DNA from: Dactylis glomerata | Taxonomy: Eukaryota > Streptophyta > Magnoliopsida > Poales > Poaceae | Direction: 5' to 3' | Length of the DNA: 64,000 bases | Assembly (NCBI GenBank): GCA_007115705.1 | Contig: QXEO01001592.1 | Location: forward strand, 372,001 to 436,000 | Shown: positions 44,401 to 52,900 of the stretch, in pieces | Layout of the letters: every line of letters begins with the position of its first letter | How positions within the stretch are numbered: the first letter of the stretch is position 1 | Position numbers and translations under genes: made by a program | The notes under the pieces: generated by a model | Told to the model about the DNA's origin: nothing | Seen by the model: the letters and a program-made list of their open reading frames with translations, nothing else | Databases searched by the model: none

Positions 44401-44959
44401 TCATCTGTCGTGCTCGCTGCTGGAATGGCCGAAACCCTTTTTTAAGCGGGAGCCGATGCTCAATGATGCTCCTGTCTAACCCGGGCATCTCCGTATAGTC
44501 CCAGGCAAAGCAATCTGGATATTCTTTCAACAAAGCTATCATCGGACCCCGCAGATTCGGATCTAACTTTTTGCTGATAAATGTCGGTCGTGGCTTATCC
44601 CCAGGACCGATGTCAATCTCCTCTAGCTCATCAGCGGATGTAAACCCATACCCCAGCTTTCCGTCACCTGCCAAATCGATGCTGAACACAGGCCAAAAGT
44701 TTGGTGAGGATAATTTGGGCCGATTGCCGGAATCGGCCCCCTTTTTGATTGCATTACTCAAGGAAGGTTTACAACTTATTTGTGCTCTACAATGGTAGGG
44801 AATCTCCCTACTACGACTACATGACATGCTTGTCGTAAGATCACTGCTTTTTATTTTTTGTGGCCGATCGCAGGGATCGGCCTTACCACGCACAATCGTG
44901 GGCTTTGCTACTCTGTCAGGCCAGTGGATAAGACCAGCCTCACCCCGTTTTTTGTAGCT
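41411..44959 (-). CDS. pol: Pol of the Tat element (RT, RNase H, second RNase H, integrase)
   Basis: The frame is open from 44959 to the stop at 41411 and has no suitable ATG at its start. It overlaps the end of gag-protease by about 50 bases in the -1 frame. In order: an RT with the catalytic YIDD at about 43955-43966 (LVEIYIDDVVVKS) and AIDFRDLNRATPKDEYPMP; a first, Gypsy-type RNase H that looks reduced; a second, archaeal-type RNase H (AWAMFFDGSACDDGCGIGIL, NNVPEYEA), the mark of the Tat lineage; then integrase with its zinc-binding segment (GACGTHQSAH, CQACQKFG) and core GWGMDIIGKI, TTDGGSVFIS, YYAQANGQAEASNQSLIK. The frame is intact for about 1,180 codons. Products are the enzymes for copying and integrating the element. 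Confidence 0.92.
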   Translation of the reverse strand, partial: SYKKRGEAGLIHWPDRVAKPTIVRGKADPCDRPQKIKSSDLTTSMSCSRSREIPYHCRAQISCKPSLSNAIKKGADSGNRPKLSSPNFWPVFSIDLAGDGKLGYGFTSADELEEIDIGPGDKPRPTFISKKLDPNLRGPMIALLKEYPDCFAWDYTEMPGLDRSIIEHRLPLKKGFRPFQQRARQMKAEILEEVKKEIEKMLKAGFIRPCRYAEWISSIVPVEKKDGRWRVAIDFRDLNRATPKDEYPMPVAETLINAAAGHKVLSFMDGNAGYNQIFMAPEDIHKTAFRVPGSVGLFEYVVMTFGLKNAGATYQRAMNYIFHDLIGKLVEIYIDDVVVKSASVQGHLDDLRRVLDRTRKFGLRMNPKKCAFGVTAGQFLGFLVHERGIEIGLKSQEAVRTMKPPTTKKELQCLIGKINFVRRFISNLSGKIEPFMGLVKIKSDEEFRWGTEQQRAFDEIKEYLTKPPVLVPPQQDRPFYIYLSVADTSIASVVVQVYDGLERVVFYISRRMLDAETRYPKIEKLCLCLFFTCTKLRHILLSAEITIICKSDVIKHMLSAPVLKGRLGKWMFALSEFDIRYQPAKAVKGQALADLIAERINTDIAALSVRAWAMFFDGSACDDGCGIGILLVSPRGATYSFSIRLSTPCTNNVPEYEAIRKGMELLIEAGAEVVELFGDSKLVISQLTDEYKCESESLFPLWLQCRELMAQFRYLNFNWIPRSQNTEANDLAQMASGYKDIADGTDVQVQFLEADDWRADIFNYLKDSARGAPKRIRYKAMKYVLIGDDMFYRTLEGLLLKCLGPTEANRLLHEVHEGACGTHQSAHKMKWLIRRSGFYWPTMLEDCFKYYKGCQACQKFGKIQMVPASAMNPIIKPWPFRGWGMDIIGKINPPSSKGHMWILAITDYFTKWVEAVPMKSVNSKDVINFVKEHVLHRFGIPQTITTDGGSVFISHEFREFCEDTGIKLIRSSPYYAQANGQAEASNQSLIKLIKRKIDEHPRRWHEVLSEALWAYRMSCHGAIKTSPYHLVYGQEAVLPWEITAGSRRVTFQDDLTTEEYAALMSDSVEDLTELRLWSLEKIKENKAKVARAYNKKVRPKEFHVGDLVWEAVLPLGTKDAAYGKWSPSWHGPYRVDQVLRGNAYMLEELDGVKFPVAVNGQHLKKYFPSMWDDGQSNMGADT
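44862..44882 (-). other. Perfect hairpin just after the gag-protease stop
   Basis: GGCCGATC and GATCGGCC form an eight-base stem with the loop GCAGG. On the minus strand it begins 25 bases beyond the stop codon at 44908-44910, inside the pol frame. Confidence 0.6.
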
Positions 44960-47397
44960 TCAATGCGCTCACAGCCGTCTAGACTGACTCCAGAGATCGG
45001 CTCTTGGTCTTCTGCGTCCCAAATGTTCATGCCAGCTATTGAGATCTCGATCGAATCATCTGCATGAATGACCTCCACTTCATCTCCATCACACTGTATC
45101 AGGCATTGGTGCATCGTGGATGGAATGCAGCAGTTAGCGTGAATCCAATCCCTTCCCAGCAAGACAGCGTAGGTGCTTTTGCTGTCAACAATGAAGAACG
45201 ACGTAGGGATGGTTTTTCTACCCACGGTCAGATCCACGTTCAGAACGCCTTGCGTTTCTGAAGCTTGGCCGTTGAAGTCGCTTAGCGTGACGTTGGTTTT
45301 GATCAGATCTGCAGTGGAGCGTCCCAAACGCCGCAGCATGGAGTATGGCATTATATTGACTGTCGCTCCGGTGTCAACCAACATCTTGCGGACAGGCTGC
45401 CCATTGATATAACCTCTCAGGTACAGGGCTTTCAGATGTTTGTAGCCCTTCTCTCGTGGCTTTTCAAAGATAACCGGCCGTGGGCCGCAGTCAAACTGTG
45501 CCACTGGTATTTCTTCGGTTCTTGGAGCGCAAAACTCTGACGGAAGTATGAACACCATGTTTGTGCCAGCCGATGTCTTCGCATCGGCTTTTACTGGTTT
45601 GGGGCGCCACTCTTTCTTTTTTGGACGGGCCTCCGTCTCCAAGGTTTGCTGAATTTTCACGGCCAGATCAGGCCGGGCTTTCCTTAAAGTGTGGAGGTAC
45701 TGCGCTTCGGCTTCCTCCAAGCTACGTAGCCGCTGAACTCTACGCTTTCGGGTGTGTCTGAGTCCATCGGGACACCACCTTGGCCGGTGATATCTATCTT
45801 CTTCTTCATCCTCTGACTCCTCGAGATCTTTTGCTCGAGATGACTCCTCTTGTCTGTTCTGAGGCCGGAGAGGCCCTAGACGCTTGAACACTGAAACTGG
45901 ACCTGTGTCATCCTTCTGCTGTCCACATTCCGGGCAGTTGTCGACTGTAGGCAATCGGCTCATTCCCGCATCCCAACAGTACTTGAAGAAAGGACAATCC
46001 CAATGTTTATCCACGCCTTCCTTTTCCTTTGACCTTCCCCTAGCGCGGTGCTCATATCCTTCATCATCTCTATCATGCCGACGGTATCTCCCGTCGTATG
46101 CGTCGGTCCGACGATCTCTTTCATCATCTCTGTCGTACTGCCGACGTCGGTCATACTGACGCTCATACTTGTTAAGGAGATGCGTGGAGTGTGGCTTCTG
46201 ATATCGCACGCTTCTCACTTGTTCCTCGGTTATATACCGCCTATCGTCATAACGGGGCCGGTCGCGTGGACCGGCCTCTTCCTTTTCTTTGCCCCGGGAG
46301 TGGCCGCTTTCCTCCTTATACTTGCCCTGGTGGTACACAGGCCCTGCCATGTTAATATCGAACGAGAAATCTAGCTGACGCCTCGTGGAGTGGCTGTGCT
46401 CTACCATGTTGATGCCAGGAAACGGGTTTGTGTCCACTTTCATGGCGAACTGCCCAAGGATCAGACGGCCCTGTTCTATCGCCGTTTGGATCTGCCGACG
46501 TAGCTCTTTGCAATCATTGGTGGTGTGGGTGAACGAGTGATGCCACTTGCAGTATGATCTCCCATTCATCTCTTGCGCCGTAGGGATTTTATGGCCTTCG
46601 GGTAACTTCAGCTGCTTTTCCTTCAGCAGTAAATCGAATATCTGCTCAGCTTTGCTTACATCGAAGTCGAACCCTTTTGCAGGCCCTTGCTGTTTCACCC
46701 ATTTGCAGGACACAGGATCTGCTCCCCGAGCCCATTCAGCCACGGCTATCTCCTGGTCTTCTACAAGATCCTCTTCTTCTGTATCGACCAGGCCTACCGG
46801 ACGTTTGAACTTGTCTTGGTACAACTCAGGGTGGCGCTGCTCATACATTGTCAGTTTCTGGACCATGTGCGCCAGTGAATTGTATTCTACTTGGAAAGCC
46901 AGATCCTTGATCGGTGCTGAGAGACCCAACACGGCCAGCTCGACTGCTTCTTTCTCAGTTAAACGAGCCGAATAACATCGGTTCTTGACAGTCCTGAAAC
47001 GCTGAATATACTCGGCTACCGTTTCTCCCCGCTTCTGCCGCACCTGCGCCAGATCGGCAATGCCAGCCTCGGTAGCTTCTGAATGATACTGAATATGGAA
47101 CTGTTCTTCCAGCTGCTTCCAGGTCCGGATCGAATCTGGTGGCAACGAGGTGTACCACCCAAAAGCTGGTCCTGTCAGAGATTGCGCAAAGAACCTTACG
47201 CGTAACTGATCCGATGCTGAAATCATGCCTAACTGTGCCAAATATCGGCTCACGTGCTCGATCGAGCTAGACCCTTCTGAACCATTAAATTTTGAGAACT
47301 CAGGGAGCCGATACTTGGGTGGAAGCGGAATCAGATCATACTCGTTGGGGTACGGCTTGGAATAGCCGATTGTTCTCCTCTTCGGCACGAAGCCGAA
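44908..47397 (-). CDS. gag-pro: Gag (main part) and protease of the Tat element
   Basis: The frame continues the gag N-terminal part after one TAG (47398-47400). It contains the retrotransposon Gag core: FSKFNGSEGSSSIEHVSRYL, then FAQSLTGPAFGWYTSLPPD and SEATEAGIADLAQVRQKRGE. A Cys/His segment with YCKWHHSFTHTTNDC follows, in place of a standard CCHC knuckle, then a long Arg/Asp/Tyr-rich region. The aspartic protease is near the C-terminus with MLVDTGATVNIMPYS and AVLLGRDWIH. The frame ends at TAG 44908-44910. There is no ATG at the start, so the protein depends on the upstream gag part. Pol follows in the -1 frame. Confidence 0.88.
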   Translation of the reverse strand, partial: FGFVPKRRTIGYSKPYPNEYDLIPLPPKYRLPEFSKFNGSEGSSSIEHVSRYLAQLGMISASDQLRVRFFAQSLTGPAFGWYTSLPPDSIRTWKQLEEQFHIQYHSEATEAGIADLAQVRQKRGETVAEYIQRFRTVKNRCYSARLTEKEAVELAVLGLSAPIKDLAFQVEYNSLAHMVQKLTMYEQRHPELYQDKFKRPVGLVDTEEEDLVEDQEIAVAEWARGADPVSCKWVKQQGPAKGFDFDVSKAEQIFDLLLKEKQLKLPEGHKIPTAQEMNGRSYCKWHHSFTHTTNDCKELRRQIQTAIEQGRLILGQFAMKVDTNPFPGINMVEHSHSTRRQLDFSFDINMAGPVYHQGKYKEESGHSRGKEKEEAGPRDRPRYDDRRYITEEQVRSVRYQKPHSTHLLNKYERQYDRRRQYDRDDERDRRTDAYDGRYRRHDRDDEGYEHRARGRSKEKEGVDKHWDCPFFKYCWDAGMSRLPTVDNCPECGQQKDDTGPVSVFKRLGPLRPQNRQEESSRAKDLEESEDEEEDRYHRPRWCPDGLRHTRKRRVQRLRSLEEAEAQYLHTLRKARPDLAVKIQQTLETEARPKKKEWRPKPVKADAKTSAGTNMVFILPSEFCAPRTEEIPVAQFDCGPRPVIFEKPREKGYKHLKALYLRGYINGQPVRKMLVDTGATVNIMPYSMLRRLGRSTADLIKTNVTLSDFNGQASETQGVLNVDLTVGRKTIPTSFFIVDSKSTYAVLLGRDWIHANCCIPSTMHQCLIQCDGDEVEVIHADDSIEISIAGMNIWDAEDQEPISGVSLDGCERIEATKNGVRLVLSTGLTE
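44947..44953 (-). promoter_or_regulatory. Candidate -1 ribosomal frameshift site A AAA AAC
   Basis: On the minus strand the gag-protease codons here are ACA AAA AAC, so the heptamer A AAA AAC is in the exact X XXY YYZ phase. A one-base backward slip leads straight into the open pol frame, which covers 44959-41411. Twelve more sense codons follow in the zero frame before the TAG at 44908-44910. A weak stem (GTGAGGC with GCCTGAC, one mismatch) starts about three bases after the heptamer, and the perfect hairpin at 44862-44882 lies further on. Confidence 0.6.
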
Positions 47398-48141
47398 CTA
47401 GTCTCTCAAGATGGTACTGATTTGCTCCACCGTTTGAGCTGCAGGGGCTAAATTCTCATGACTCGTTCCGGTGGCATACTTAGCTAGCCACGCCTGTTTA
47501 TCAGCGTCCATCCCGGACATCCCTGCTCCCGAAATCCCTCCTCCAGAAACACCTGCCCCAGAAATCCCTGCGGTTGCAATCTGGTTCGTGCGCGTCAGGC
47601 TGTTGCAGTCCGGCACGTATGTGCACACATATCCATGTGGGATTTCTTTAGGTGGTTCAAACAGGAATTGGTAATCGCCAGGATCACCTCCAATCTTGTA
47701 GACGACGTACACCGGTGACCCCGGTGGCTCCGGAGTTGCAAGGGTGAATGGTAGCTGTGGCCTGGTCTGGAGCGGTCTTTCTCCCTGGTGAGTCCCTAGG
47801 GTAGGCCCCGACGGAGAGTACTGATGTTTCATGATCTCCTGAACCACGCGAACCGCGACGCGCTCGAAATCGTTCACCAGGCTCTCAGAATGGCGGTGAA
47901 GAGAATGAGCCACCATGTAATTGACTTCCTGTCGCAGAGCTCTGGTGCGATCCTCTGAAGGAACAGACAGATCCACCTCATCGAGAGCGCCTTCGGGTGA
48001 GAACCCTTTCCACCTGATGCCATGCTTACGGGTCCTCTCAAAAGAGCCGATGAGATCGGCTTCGAAGAGAGCTTTGATATCATCATACCTCTTCTTGTGC
48101 TCATCAGGCAGATCGTCGTACGTGATTGGTCTGTCCCCCAT
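47398..48141 (-). CDS. gag: N-terminal part of Gag, Tat element
   Basis: The ATG at 48141 (gcgATGGGG, reading MGDRPITYDDLPDEHKKRYD) lies about 60 bases from the 5' LTR. The frame upstream of it belongs to primer site and LTR. The 247 residues contain a charged helical part and then a Pro/Gly-rich part. The frame stops at TAG (47398-47400) and continues without shift into the main Gag region (FGFVPKRRTIGYSKPYP). A sense-to-amber change, for example from CAG, would explain this; otherwise the stop is read through. A domain name for the N-terminal region is not known to me. Confidence 0.75.
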   Translation of the reverse strand: MGDRPITYDDLPDEHKKRYDDIKALFEADLIGSFERTRKHGIRWKGFSPEGALDEVDLSVPSEDRTRALRQEVNYMVAHSLHRHSESLVNDFERVAVRVVQEIMKHQYSPSGPTLGTHQGERPLQTRPQLPFTLATPEPPGSPVYVVYKIGGDPGDYQFLFEPPKEIPHGYVCTYVPDCNSLTRTNQIATAGISGAGVSGGGISGAGMSGMDADKQAWLAKYATGTSHENLAPAAQTVEQISTILRD

Positions 48142-48175
48142 CGCAGCGTCAGATGTTGATGCAGATGTTGTTGAG

Positions 48176-48197
48176 TGTCCCACCGGGTGTGCCAGAA
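48176..48197 (-). promoter_or_regulatory. Primer binding site (Tat element)
   Basis: On the minus strand TTCTGGCACACCCGGTGGGA follows the LTR end within a few bases. The position and TGG start fit a primer site; I do not assign the tRNA. Confidence 0.65.
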
Positions 48198-48199
48198 TG

Positions 48200-49331
48200 T
48201 GTTGCCTGTCAAAACCCACCGGCGAGCAGCGACGAGCAACACGAAGAGCCGGGAGGCTCCCAGAACTGCTGGTGGGCCCTGGTCCCTCGGGCAACGGCCC
48301 GCAAAACTCCGGCACACGTCCTGGCTGATGCAAGGGCGTGCCACCTGACCTATACCTGATCAGGAAGGTGATGGATTGCTTCGATTAGTTTCCTGCATGG
48401 CAGACACGTAAACATTAAATACGAGCCTCGATCGGCTCTCAGGTTTCCCTGTGAATCGGCTCATGTAGCCGATTGTCCCATGGATCTGCATTGGATCTAC
48501 GATAACATGGGGTTTTGCTTTATCAATACAAGTCAAATCGATCTACGACAGTTTAACACTTTCACCACATAATTGGAACATCCCACACGTAATTGAGCCT
48601 GGTAGATACGAAAGATAACAGAAAACTAACCCTAGAGGAGGCCAAAAAACCAACGTAGAGTCAATTCCCGGAACAACTCCTCTCGAATTGGCAAACCATA
48701 TCCTTACGTACTACTGGATCGTTCAACCCGTTTGTGAGGCCTAACCATGCGGATATCAAACTAATCCTTGGAGAACAAGGAACAACTATGACAGATTGAA
48801 TCGACTGAATAAAGATCAAGCAAGATGCTGCCCTTACACCCAAAATAGATGCAAAGGCAGCGAGATCTCTAGGGGCAGCATGATTAAGCAAACATAACCA
48901 AAAGCACCGATGCTAGCCCAAACAGATCTATGATAACAGTATTACTCGCCATCAACAAGGCTTCAGTACGAGCAACACCAAATAACACATAAGCAGATGC
49001 TGCCTAGATCGCGAGATGCGATCTAGGCAGCACGACGCTTACCTGAAAGAAACCCTCGAAACAAGGGGTGGCGATGCGCCGAGATTGTGTTTGTTGTGAA
49101 CGTGATCGTCCTCCTTTCTCAATAACCCTAGTTACACATTTATAGTCCGGAGACTTTCTATCTTTGGAATAAACCTAACAACTCTATCTCTTGTTTAAAC
49201 CGAAACGTAATCTATCATAACATACAGATACACGGGCAATTAGCCCAAATCCATGCGCAAGGCCGATCCAGCCTTCAAGCCCATCTTGATTACGGCCCAT
49301 CTCCTCATTTGGCCAAAATATGGCGATAACA
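48200..49331 (-). repeat. 5' LTR of the Tat element
   Basis: 1,132 bases, TGTTATCGCC at 49331 to CAGGCAACA at 48200 on the minus strand. It differs from the 3' LTR at about four positions and is followed by the target copy CATGC. Confidence 0.94.
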
Positions 49332-49883
49332 CATGCTTGCAAGCGGTGTTGATATCGATTACCGAGTGGGCCCGAAGTATATCTCTCCGACTTGGGAGGG
49401 ACAAATTCCATCTCGATACATACAACTCAACAAGTACTTTCTGATCACCTGAGAGACACCTTTATTATCACCCTCACATAGGATGACGTTTGATGACTTC
49501 AAAGCTTTCTTCCGATACTAGGGAGTTGTATTATCTCATGGTCTAAGGAATACAATACATGACATAGGAAAAGCTTCGCAAAGATGAACACGATGACACG
49601 ATCTAATTGCTCTGCTTTATTTGGGTCTGTCCATCACACCATTCTCCTAATGATATGATCTCATTATTAATTGACAACACATGTCTATGGTTAGGAAACC
49701 TTAACCATCATTAATCAATGAGCTAGTCCATAGAGGCGTACTAGGGACACAGTGTTGTTCATAAACCACACAAGTATTAAAGTTTCCGCTTAATACAATT
49801 CTAGCATGGAATATAAACATTATCATGAACAAGAATTATAATAATAACATCTTTATTATTGCCTCTAGGGCATAATTCCAACA
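49332..49883 (-). repeat. 3' LTR of the BARE/Angela element, proximal part
   Basis: It resumes with the second CATGC target copy followed by ttgcaagcggtgttg and ends cataattccaaca. It matches the end of the right LTR. Confidence 0.93.
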
Positions 49884-49897
49884 GTCTCCCACTTGCA
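49884..49897 (-). promoter_or_regulatory. Polypurine tract (BARE/Angela element)
   Basis: On the minus strand, gcaagtgggagac directly precedes the LTR start TGTTGG. It lies just beyond the end of the polyprotein frame. Confidence 0.8.
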
Positions 49898-49911
49898 CTA
49901 GAGTCAATAAT

Positions 49912-52900
49912 CTAGTTTACATCTGGCAACAATCTAACACCCATGGCATTAAGGTGTTGATCATGTTTTGCTCGTGGAAGAGGTTTAGTCAACGGATCTG
50001 CGACATTCAGATCCGTATGTACTTTGCTAATCTTTAGATCTCCATCTGCTATATAATCTCGAATTATATGGAAACGGCGGTTGATGTGCTTGGTTTTTGG
50101 ATGATATCTTGGTTCCTTAGCCAGTGCTATGGCGCCAGTGTTGTCGCACAATATCTCCAGTGGGTCCAAGGCATTTGGAACCACACCAAGCTCAGTGATG
50201 AAGTTTCTGATCCAAACTCCTTCACTTGATGCTTCTGAAGCAGCCATGTATTCCGCTTCTGTTGTAGATCCCGCGATCACGCTTTGCTTGCAGCTTCTCC
50301 AGCTCACAGCTCCACCATTCAAAATATAAACGTATCCTGTCTGAGACTTAGAATCATCCGGGTCGGTGTCGAAGCTAGCGTCGACGTAACCTTTTACGAC
50401 GAGCTCCTCGTCACCTCCATAGACCAAGAACATTTCTTTAGTCCTATTTAAATACTTTAGGATGTTCTTTACGGCTGTCCAGTGTTCCACTCCTGGATCA
50501 CTTTGGTATCTGCTCGTCAAACTAAGAGCATTGGACACATCCGGTCTAGTACACAGCATGGCATACATAATAGAACCTATGGCCGAGGCATATGGCACTT
50601 TGCTCATAGTTTCTCTATCTTTTACCGTAGCTGGACACTGAGCCTTGCTCAATATCTTACCTGACAACATGGGCAATGAACCTTTCTTTGCTTTATCCAT
50701 TCTAAACCTCTTCAGAACTTTGTCCAGATATGTACTTTGGCTTAAAGCTATTAGGCGTCTTTCTCTATCTCTATAGATTTTGATGCCTAATATATAAGCA
50801 GCTTCCCCTAGGTCTTTCATTGAAAAACATTTATTCAAATAACTCTTCACATCGTTAAGCATACCGATGTCATTTCCAATAATCAATATGTCATCCACAT
50901 ATAGTACTAAAAATGTCACCGAGCTCCCACTCACTTTCTTGTAAATACAAGCTTCGTAGCAATTTGGAACAAATCCAAAACTCTTGATCACTTGATCAAA
51001 ACGAAGGTTCCAACTCCGAGATGCTTGCTTCAGTCCATAAATGGAACGCTGAAGTTTGCACACCTTATTAGCATCCTTAGGATCGACAAAACCTTCGGGC
51101 TGCATCATATACAACTCTTCATCAATGTTGCCATTGAGGAACGCAGTCTTGACATCCATCTGCCATATTTCATAATCATGAAATGCAGCAATTGCTAATA
51201 AAATCCGAATGGACTTAAACATCGCTACGGGAGAGAAAGTCTCATCGTAGTCAACACCTTGAACTTGCCGAAAACCTTTTGCGACAAGCCGAGCTTTATA
51301 GACAGTAACATTACCATCCGCGTCCGTTTTCTTCTTGAAAATCCATTTGCACTCAACGGCCTTACGGTCGCTAGGAGGGTCTACCAAAGTCCACACTTGG
51401 TTTTCACTCATGGATCCCAATTCGGATTTCATGGCTTCTAGCCATTTCTCAGAGTCTGGGCTCATCATTGCTTCCTCATAGTTCGCAGGTTCGCTGTTGT
51501 CTAACAACAAGACGGTTAAGACAGGGTTGCCATACCATTCAGGAGTGGTACGTGACTTTGTTGACCTGCGAAGTTCAGTAGTAGCATCGTTCGAAGTTTC
51601 ATGATCTTTATCATTAGCTTCCTCTCTTGTTGATGCAGGCGGCGCCGGAACAATTTCTGGTGCTGCGCTACTCTCCAACTCGAGAGAAGGTTCAATAACC
51701 TCGTCTAGCTCTACCTTCCTCCCACTCACTTCTTTCGAGAGAAACTCCTTCTCAAGAAAGGATCCGTTCTTTGCAACAAACACTTTGCCTTCGGATCTGT
51801 GGTAGAAGGTATACCCAATCGTTTCCTTAGGGTATCCTATGAAGACGCATTTCTCCGCTTTGGGTTCGAGCTTGTCCGGCATCAACTTCTTGACGTAAGC
51901 TTCGCATCCCCAAACTTTAAGAAACGACAACTTAGGTTTAGCACCAAACCAAAGTTCATACGGTGTCGTCTCAACGGATTTAGATGGTGCCCTATTTAAA
52001 GTGAATGCAGCGGTTTCTAATGCATAACCCCAAAATGATAACGGCAAATCTGTAAGAAACATCATTGATCGCACCATATCTAATAGAGTTCGATTCCGGC
52101 GTTCAGACACACCATTGCGTTGTGGTGTTCCGGGTGGCGTGAGTTGCGAAACGATTCCGCTTGCTTTAAGATGCGTGAGAAAATCATAACTCAAATACTC
52201 ACCTCCACGATCGGATCGTAGAAATTTAATTTTCCTGTTACGATGGTTTTCCACTTCGTTCTGAAATTCTTTGAACTTTTCAAACGTTTCAGATTTATGT
52301 TTCATTAAATAGATATACCCATATCTACTTAAGTCATCAGTAAAAGTGAGAAAATAGCGATATCCACCGCGCGTCGAAATACTCATTGGTCCGCACACAT
52401 CGGTATGTATGATTTCCAATAAGTCCGTTGCTCGCTCCATTATTCCGGAGAACGGGGTTTTGATCATCTTGCCCATGAGGCATGGTTCGCACGTGTCAAA
52501 TGATTCAAAATCAAGAGACTCCAAAAGTCCATCAGAATGGAGTTTCTTCATGCGTTTTACACCAATATGACCTAGACGGCAGTGCCACAAATAAGTTGGA
52601 TTATCACTATCTACTTTGCATCTTTTAGCCTCAATGTTATGGATGTGTGTTTCATTGCTTTCGAGATTCAGAAGAAATAAACCATTCACAACAGGTGCAT
52701 GACCATAAAAGATGTTATTCATATAAATAGAACAACCATTATTCTCAGATTTAAATGAATAACCGTCTTGCAATAAACATGATCCAGATATAATGTTCAT
52801 GCTCAACGCAGGCACATAATAACACTTATTAAGGTTTAAAACTAATCCCGAAGGTAAAACTAAGGAGAGCGTGCCGACGGCCATCACATCAACTTTTGAT

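Larger units (their letters stand above)
35726..49331 (-). mobile_element. Full-length Tat-type Gypsy retrotransposon with antisense genes
   Basis: Both LTRs are 1,132 bases (TGTTATCGCC ... CAGGCAACA on the minus strand). The element is flanked by the perfect duplication CATGC (35721-35725 and 49332-49336). I count about four differences between the LTRs, near 0.35 percent, fitting its place inside an LTR of a slightly older element. In transcription order on the minus strand: LTR, primer site, gag, protease, then in the -1 frame reverse transcriptase, two RNase H domains and integrase, then a 4.5 kb 3' region with two genes on the opposite strand, purine tract, LTR. The second RNase H domain and the antisense genes place it in the Tat lineage of Gypsy elements. 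Confidence 0.94.
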
